A stretch of 64,000 nt of DNA from Argentina anserina. Taxonomy: Eukaryota; Streptophyta; Magnoliopsida; Rosales; Rosaceae. How positions within the stretch are numbered: position 1 is the stretch's first letter; the number at the start of each line of letters is the position of its first letter. Location: NCBI RefSeq assembly GCF_933775445.1, contig NC_065876.1, positions 28,768,001 through 28,832,000 on the forward strand. The letters are read 5' to 3'. A model generated the notes under the pieces. The model did not search any database. It worked only from the letters and a program-made list of their open reading frames with translations, and had not been told where the DNA came from. Both the position numbers and the translations under genes were made by a program. This document shows positions 57,994 to 64,000 of the stretch, one piece after another.

Positions 57994-59004
57994 TAAGGTT
58001 GTAAACAGTTCTAAAAACGCCTGAAAATACAAGAACCGTAAATCGACTATAATATTTAAACGGTTCGGTTTCTGTATTTTTTAGAATGGGAACCATTTAG
58101 GAACAAGACTATTTAGAACTGGTTTGGTTCATTTCCTAAACGGTTCCTGAATTGTCTTCATGAGGTTGATAAAGAACTCGGAAAAAAAAATCAAGTGAAG
58201 CAATCTCAGAACTCCTTTTTACATACAGATTCATTGGAACTCAAATGAAAACAATCTATGCCAGTTGATCGAATAGGCTTGAAACAAAGATACAATTAAA
58301 TACCCACCAACAAACTCTTTGTATTGAATACAAGATTGAATCTGATCCTCTCCAAGTAAACTTCCAAACAAGATCAAAAACTCAAAACTCCAACTGTTAC
58401 TTCTGTTCAAAATTCATCAATCTGCATGATCAGGATACCCACCACCGATCTCCAGACTTTAGTTTCCAACCAACGCTCCTTCTCTATATTCAAATTGGTT
58501 CATCGAATTAGAAACAAATTAATCAAATTAAAGATAAAAAACAAGATGAAGACTAAATTTAGAAGTGAAGATTGAAGAATCTTACCTCAAGATTATGGGT
58601 CTTGATCATGGAGACGAAGACAGACGATTCTGGGACTTAATCGATTATGGATCTCTTGAATTAATTATCGGAAGTTGGGAAATAGAAGAAGATTGAGAAG
58701 AGAAGTCAAGGTCTTTTACTGACAAATGAGAAGAGAAGCCGAGGTCTTGATGTTGGGCTTAGTATATATACTTATATTCATTAATCAACCCTAAATCTAA
58801 TTAACGGTAAAAATACGTACACTATCAAACTCTAACGGTTCCTAATGATTTTAATTAAATAGAACTCAACTGAACCGTTTGCACTTCAAACAATTTGGTT
58901 CTAATAATCTACTACTTTAATTCTCACACGAACCGAACTGAACTGCTGTTAATTGGTTCGATTCTAATGATTTCTTTGGGAACCAGGATTCATTTACATC
59001 CCTA
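57994..59004. mobile_element. Probable MITE with AACCG-rich arms
   Basis: The right end TTTACATCCCTA and a degenerate left end AAGGTTGTAAAC are roughly inverted. Both arms carry GAACCGTTT/AAACGGTTC-type words (58050-58150 and 58820-58985), as in hAT MITEs. The centre (58380-58760) is different sequence. No clean target duplication. Confidence 0.4.
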
Positions 59005-59150
59005 GTTTCGGTCATTTATCCAGCAAAAATAGTCTAATTAAACAAAAATTTAGCTGCATGCATGTTTTATTACTATCATTCTCCTTTGATTGTTGGTCCG
59101 ATCCCTTTATTGTTTTTCATGCTTTAATCTATACATGTATACTATTATAA

Positions 59151-59517
59151 AGAGAGCATGCTTTATTATCCAAAATTGTTAGCAAATACGTACATAAATA
59201 GCCTTACACCATGTGTTATGTTTAAATTAAATTATATAACTCACAAACAAAAAGGTAAAAGTCAAAATAAGAATAGAAACATATAACTTCCCCGTCATAT
59301 AGCTGCCCACTATATATCTCCCTATTTGCAATAAAAAGAGAGCATGCTTTTAATCCAAATTGTTAGTAAATACATGAACACCCTAACTATATGTTATGTC
59401 AAAATAAATTATATAATTCATGGACAAAAAAAAAGTAAAAGTTAAAATAAGAATAAAAACAAATAATTTCCCCGTCATATAGCTGCCCCACTATATATCT
59501 CACTATCTGCAATAAGA
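59151..59517. repeat. Tandem duplication, unit 186 bp
   Basis: Unit 1 is 59151-59336 and unit 2 is 59337-59517. Both start AGAGAGCATGCTTT and share CCCCGTCATATAGCTGCCC, ACTATATATCTC and TGCAATAA. Non-coding. Confidence 0.85.
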
Positions 59518-59656
59518 TCCTTGCAATAAAAACTTTTTATTTTGTAAAAATAATTACACCACACCTCACGCCTATTGGGTATGTTTTATTCTAATAATAG
59601 ATAAATTAAACCAGACTTCTCGAGTCTTGTCTGGTTGATCATTGTAACTCTGTTCG

Positions 59657-59742
59657 CTAGCTGTTGTCATTGGTACTCATTCAATCTCCATTGTTGAATC
59701 TAGCTGTTGCCATTGGTACTCATTCAATCTCCATTGTTGAAT
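59657..59742. repeat. 43-bp direct duplication
   Basis: CTAGCTGTTG(T/C)CATTGGTA + CTCATTCAATCTCCATTGTT + GAAT occurs at 59657-59699 and 59700-59742 with a single difference, so it is recent. Confidence 0.95.
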
Positions 59743-60249
59743 TGGTACAAAAATATATTGCTGCAATATTTACAGTCATTTTCTGCCCAGCTAGTTTAAG
59801 TTTTTTAGATGGGAGCTGCTAGGGCCATGGGCCATGCAGTGAGCGCCAAAGCAATTATATATAAGCAGTTCTTTTTTGAACAGAAGCAATTATAAGCAGT
59901 TGAATATGAGTTATTGATTCACAATTATAATACTCAACCAAGATGCGTTCCTTGCACGCCAAGTCAAGCGGATTTCGTTCGTAGTGGAATTTGAAAGTTG
60001 AAAAGGGGCTAGTCTTTTTTATAGCAGTGCATTAAGAACTCTACGGGCGGTTAATTTAATTTCTTCATAAACCGCATTTAACTTGTTCAAATTGCCTACT
60101 ATATATATGTTCGAGAAGTATCAATGAAATGAAATATTAATGCTTTTTCTCAACCTATCACGTGTGTCGTTGCCGTAAGGGTTTGGGATTGAACTTTTGA
60201 TACATCAAATTTCCCGGGCTGAGGAGATGGAGAGCACTGCTCCGCAATA

Positions 60250-60430
60250 ATTAAATCTGTAAATGGACCGAATTTAGAGCGAATCGACATAAATCCGGAT
60301 CCGTTAAAATTATTTGATCTGAACCCGATTTGCAAACTAATTGATCATTGATAAGTCAATCCAAATCCATCCGGCGGATTAATGGATACCCAATCCGTTA
60401 TTGCGACCCGTTTACAATAACAAATTATTT
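60250..60430. repeat. MITE-like fragment with GGATCC/GGATTA words
   Basis: Contains ATAAATCCGGATCCGTTAAA and several GGAT/ATCC words. Its beginning (AAATGGACCGAATTTAGAG) is the approximate inverted complement of 63464-63495, but the two may be separate insertions. Confidence 0.4.
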
Positions 60431-62339
60431 GGTCATCATATTCATACCTCACAAGACACTAATAAACTATTATTAGAAAATGAAGAGTTGTGACAAAATA
60501 TTGAATTACACAACCATAATTATATATGTTAAATGTTTAATTGAGAAAACTTTTATTTTTCTTCAACAACTATGATCATAAACTCTAAATAGCGCCCGGA
60601 ATCCTTGTTGGTGCTATGGCTTGGCTTGAGGATCACTAGAAGGCAAATAAGCCTGCTCCGACTACAATGAATACTGCTCCAAAACGGTGGAAACTACCAT
60701 CATAGCCCTATGAGTTTAAATTAAATGTGGATGTAGCCTTCTTGCCTAACCATATTTGTAATATCCCGATTTTTTGAGTAGGTCAAATTCTATTTTTCTT
60801 TTGAAAAATATAAAGTAGAGGTCGTCACGGGTTCGCTTTATTTTTCGGTGAATTTTTCAAAGTCCTAAGCTATTTTTAGTCATTTTTAAAATTTTATTTA
60901 GAAGATAAGAAAAATGTGATATGGCGAGCTCTCATTGGATCACGTGATGACACGTGGTAGATCAGAGAAGACATTGTTGACGCTGATGTTAGCAAAAACC
61001 TTAGTCATCAGATAAGTGTAATGCGAATGTGGTATTTGTTGTGGCCTTTTTTATGTGTTGACACGAGATATTATATGACCAATCATTTGATGTCACGTGT
61101 TATTTTCAAAAAGTATATCTAGTGGAGTGGCCCCATCCTATCCAATTCATGAGTATAAGTACTCTCTCTTATGGTTTCTTCTTTTATATTATTTTACTAG
61201 TTTACGACGAACATTTTACGAATTATAACTTTTTATTTGTAATTCTGATTCGCAACCCGTGGGTGGCTGCAGATTCGTTTTGACGTTATCTTTCTATCCT
61301 AGAAGTTTTGGCTAGATTTGACGGTGATTTCTAGAAAACTTATTTTAGGTGGTTCGATTTACAATCTGATAGTTTGTGGAGCGTCAGAGTTAACTTAGTT
61401 TCCAGGTAGGGTCTCTTCGGAACCTCTCTTTACTTTATTAGAATTAATATTTGAATTATGTGTTATGTTTGATCTTGTGTGATTAATTCTTGATTGTTAT
61501 CACTTTAAAAGAAAAGTATGTGTGATTGTTAATGTATATGATCGGTGTTATTGTTGTCCATAAAAGTATATGTCGTACATTTAATACGTGCATTGCTATT
61601 CACTTAGCATGCATAGAGCATTGTGAGATACAATGACTTTTCATTTTAGAGTGAAGATTGTGGAAAGATGAGAATGTGATTGAGAGAAAATAATGTTTTT
61701 TTTTGCATACTTAAGTTTTCTCGTAACATGTCAAGATCTATGGTTAACCAAATGTGCCCAAATGTGGAAAAATATGCCCCTTCGATGTAGAAGTCGATAA
61801 AACGATCTTATTGGGTTTCAGGTTTGGAAGACCATGAGCTTAACGAGACAACTAGCAAATAAGGCACATGCGTCGAGATATTATTGGTTGATATACATTA
61901 GGTCATATGACGAAACATCTACACGGTATGGGACATGTGAGCTCAATGTTTTGGTATATGATCTGATTGTCTAGCAATTAAGTGGAAGAAGTCAATTTTT
62001 AGTCATGCATTGCATCATTGTTGTTTTATTATTGGTTGATAAGTTGTTTGCGTGACATAATTAAGAATAACCTGAATAGATTTGACCCTATTAAGCATAA
62101 GCTCATCCGTATATATTTTTTGTTCAAGTACGTATGAGGTAACACGTCTTTCAAGAAGACTTGAGTTTATGGAGAGATTGGTTGAGGCTAGAGTGAAGAG
62201 CCTACAAAGTAGTTGTTTTTCTTTTTACTATATTCTACCCTGTAACATTAAGTCACGCGTTCAGACTTCTGACCGCTGGGACTAGACCATGACAACACTT
62301 GAGGAGGCATTGGTGAAGTCCTTAGAAATGCTCAAGGAG

Positions 62340-63180
62340 GATTTGGTTCTACTTTTGCTAAACTTGTTGCTTCAACTACATCTCCTAGGCAGTGTAGCTA
62401 TTAGAGAGGGATTATATCTCATTCACTCTCTAAATATTAAATATTAGGAAGGTTATTTATTGAAAGTGACTCCATGGAAGCCATCTCAGAAGCTACAATA
62501 AATGAGCATGACCTCTTAGCTAATGAAGGCGTCATTAATGATATCAAGCAAACTTGGGGCACTCTTCACCAAGTTGTTCTCCAACACTGTAACAACACAA
62601 TTCACATAGCTGATGATATTGTCCGTTTTGGGCCCACTGGCCCGCACGGTTTTGTTCTTGAGGTAGCACTCCAAAACACGTCATCAGTAGCTTACCCTGC
62701 TTATATAAGCATATCTTGCACTCTCCCACGAGCGATGTGTGATTTGTGACATATCTATCTGCTAGCTTTCTCACCAGGTATCACAATCGACCTCCTTAAG
62801 GGGTCGACATCCTCGTCACACAATTCCAGCCGCGGATAGGCTTTGATACCATATGTAACAGCCTAGTCTATATAGCTGAGGATATTGTCCGCTTTAGGCC
62901 TATTGTCCCGCATGGTTTTGTTCATGAGGTAACACCCTAAAATGCTTCCTCAATATGGGAAGCTGACTCTGCACGTATAAAACAGCTGCCACTCTCCCGT
63001 AGGCGATGTGGGATTCATGATCTACCTACCTGTTAACTTCCTAACCAGGTGTCACAAACACTGTAATAGAACATGCAACTCTGTTGCACATAGACTAGCA
63101 ATTCTAGGTTTAAAGCTACATATGGAACTGTTTTGCTTGGTGAAGCACCTAGATGTATTCTATATGTGCTCACTCATAAT
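62340..63180 (+). pseudogene. LINE RNase H fragment, split by a TRIM
   Basis: The plus strand before the TRIM reads ESDSMEAISEATINEHDLLA then VINDIKQTWGTLHQVVLQHC. After the TRIM it continues HKHCNRTCNSVAHRLAILGL. Together they give the C-terminal half of a plant LINE RNase H (E.DS...V......N.....G.I..DI.......H..R..N.VAH.LA). The split is at the AACAC target duplication. Confidence 0.75.
62588..63056 (-). mobile_element. TRIM retroelement, 469 bp
   Basis: Two LTRs, 62588-62785 (198 bp) and 62854-63056 (203 bp), both TGTAACA...(T/G)TCACA on the plus strand, surround only 68 bp. The primer-binding site TGGTATCAAAGCC (minus strand, 62850-62838) adjoins the 5' LTR and a purine-rich GGAGG lies near the 3' LTR. 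AACAC flanks both sides (62583-62587 and 63057-63061). It is non-coding; the minus LTR has CCCACATCG and GGGAGAGTGGCAG. Confidence 0.93.
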
Positions 63181-63282
63181 TGTAATATCCTTATCATAAT
63201 CATTGAAAGCTTTCTCCTTCAAAAATACATGTGTACTTCTTGTATTAAATTTAATATGACGGAAAATTATGTTACATAAATG

Positions 63283-63305
63283 ATAATAATAATAATAATA
63301 ATAAT
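63283..63305. repeat. (AAT)n microsatellite
   Basis: About 23 bp of ATA/AAT repeat. Confidence 0.9.
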
Positions 63306-63319
63306 ATGTTATTTCAAAA

Positions 63320-63495
63320 CGGAACGGATGACTAAAGGATTAGATCATTCTAAATCTGTATATGGTTCGTTAAATACACGAGTTAATGGATCCGGATCAT
63401 TAACGGATCAACCAATCAAATTTTTAATCCAAACCTGCTAACTTATTATGGATTTGGACTGGATACGGATCAAAATCTGGTCCATCTATAGGTAT
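63320..63495. repeat. MITE-like fragment with GGATC words
   Basis: Contains AATGGATCCGGATCATTAAC and GGATTTGGACTGGATACGGA; its right end is the approximate inverted complement of the left end of 60250-60430. Confidence 0.4.
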
Positions 63496-64000
63496 AGGAA
63501 TAATAATATTCTTTTTGGTGTGGGGATGGACTTTACTTCTAGCGGCAATGGTGTGTTTACTTTTTATGGAGGCCGGCTTGGGGGCTCAAGTGCAGCGCTG
63601 ACATTTAGAGGTCTAGTGTTTTGACCGACATTGGTAGGTTGGGATTTATTGAGTGGTTTATGTTGAGGCGATGCTAAGGGTCTTCGTTGCAGAAAACTAC
63701 CACGATTGCAATCTGAGCAGTCTTGGGTATGATGAGCTCTTGCTCATTAGGCTGAGTTTTTGCCTCGCGTCGGGACCGGGGCGTGACAGTTTCAATGCTA
63801 ATAAATCATATCATGAATCCAAAGTAACCTAAGAACCTGCAAGACTAAAACTTACTCATTCAATGATTCAAAATCACCATACATACAAAGAGTCTCCCCC
63901 CAACTGAGAAGCAAAAGTCCAACCAAATGATCATATGATTGAAGCTTGGGCTATAACCCAGAAGCCTAGAAATGAGCCTGACCCAATCCACTAAGGACAC

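Larger units (their letters stand above)
60757..63788 (+). mobile_element. Gypsy-type long LTR remnant (possible solo LTR) with nested insertions
   Basis: Starts TGTAATATCCCG and ends ACCGGGGCGTGACA, the usual ends of long plant gypsy LTRs. No internal gag-pol and no target duplication were found (left ATATT, right GTTTC). It contains a LINE RNase H fragment, a TRIM and a MITE-like fragment; removing them leaves an LTR of roughly 2 kb. Confidence 0.5.

Noticed and set aside
62588..63056. Cassandra-type TRIM carrying a 5S rRNA-like segment
   Set aside because: I found no 5S-like internal promoter boxes in the 198-203 bp LTRs.
60250..63495. A single 3.2-kb inverted-repeat element joining 60250-60430 and 63320-63495
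   Set aside because: The inner fragment lies inside the 60757-63788 LTR-like region while the outer one does not, so two separate insertions of a related MITE are at least as likely.

Overview
The window is plant nuclear DNA. It has intron-containing genes with GT-AG splice sites, Ty1/copia and Ty3/gypsy LTR retrotransposons, LINE remnants whose ORF2 carries plant zf-RVT and RNase H domains, hAT-type MITEs, a TRIM, and families restricted to or typical of plants (DUF761, extensin-like, GH20 HEXO). Gene content fits a eudicot. I cannot name the species; Rosaceae is only a guess. About two thirds of the 64 kb is transposon-derived, most of it with the element's sense strand on the minus strand.

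Layout. 1-454: 3' end of a beta-hexosaminidase gene. 571-10952: a degenerate copia element (TSD GTATA) carrying a gypsy fragment (about 1295-4045) and a 2.27-kb solo-LTR-like insertion (8256-10521, TSD CGGGG). 10953-13165: old debris, including a LINE tail. 13347-13979: intact DUF761 gene. 14620-17268: minisatellites and a 2.3-kb terminal-inverted-repeat element. 17943-24392: second copia element (TSD AATTA). 24778-25001: Bet v 1/PR-10-like pseudogene fragment. 25002-31128: a non-autonomous LTR element with gag and protease but no RT or integrase (TSD CTAGG), containing a hAT MITE (8-bp TSD). 31134-31860: related LTR-like sequence in the opposite orientation. 32714-39232: a tandem duplication in which one copy took a hAT MITE and the other a 5'-truncated copia element with a long RT ORF. 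40285-42796: intact nine-exon PLP aminotransferase gene (minus). 43612-45203: intact three-exon P-loop NTPase gene with a C-terminal membrane anchor (plus). 45700-53240: two LINE remnants. 53240-55011: LTR-like sequence. 55366-55914: proline-rich extensin-like secreted protein gene. 56326-60430: tandem duplications and MITEs. 60757-63788: gypsy LTR-like remnant holding a LINE RNase H fragment that was itself split by a 469-bp TRIM (TSD AACAC).

The five host genes do not form a pathway and are separately expressed plant genes. The aminotransferase and P-loop genes are divergent and share an 815-bp upstream interval. I found no convincing new multi-gene system. The more notable items are the gag-protease-only LTR element with its repeated LTR motif, the nested insertions datable by target-site duplications, the truncated PR-10 relic, a recurrent module shared by unrelated retroelements, and the uncharacterised P-loop protein.
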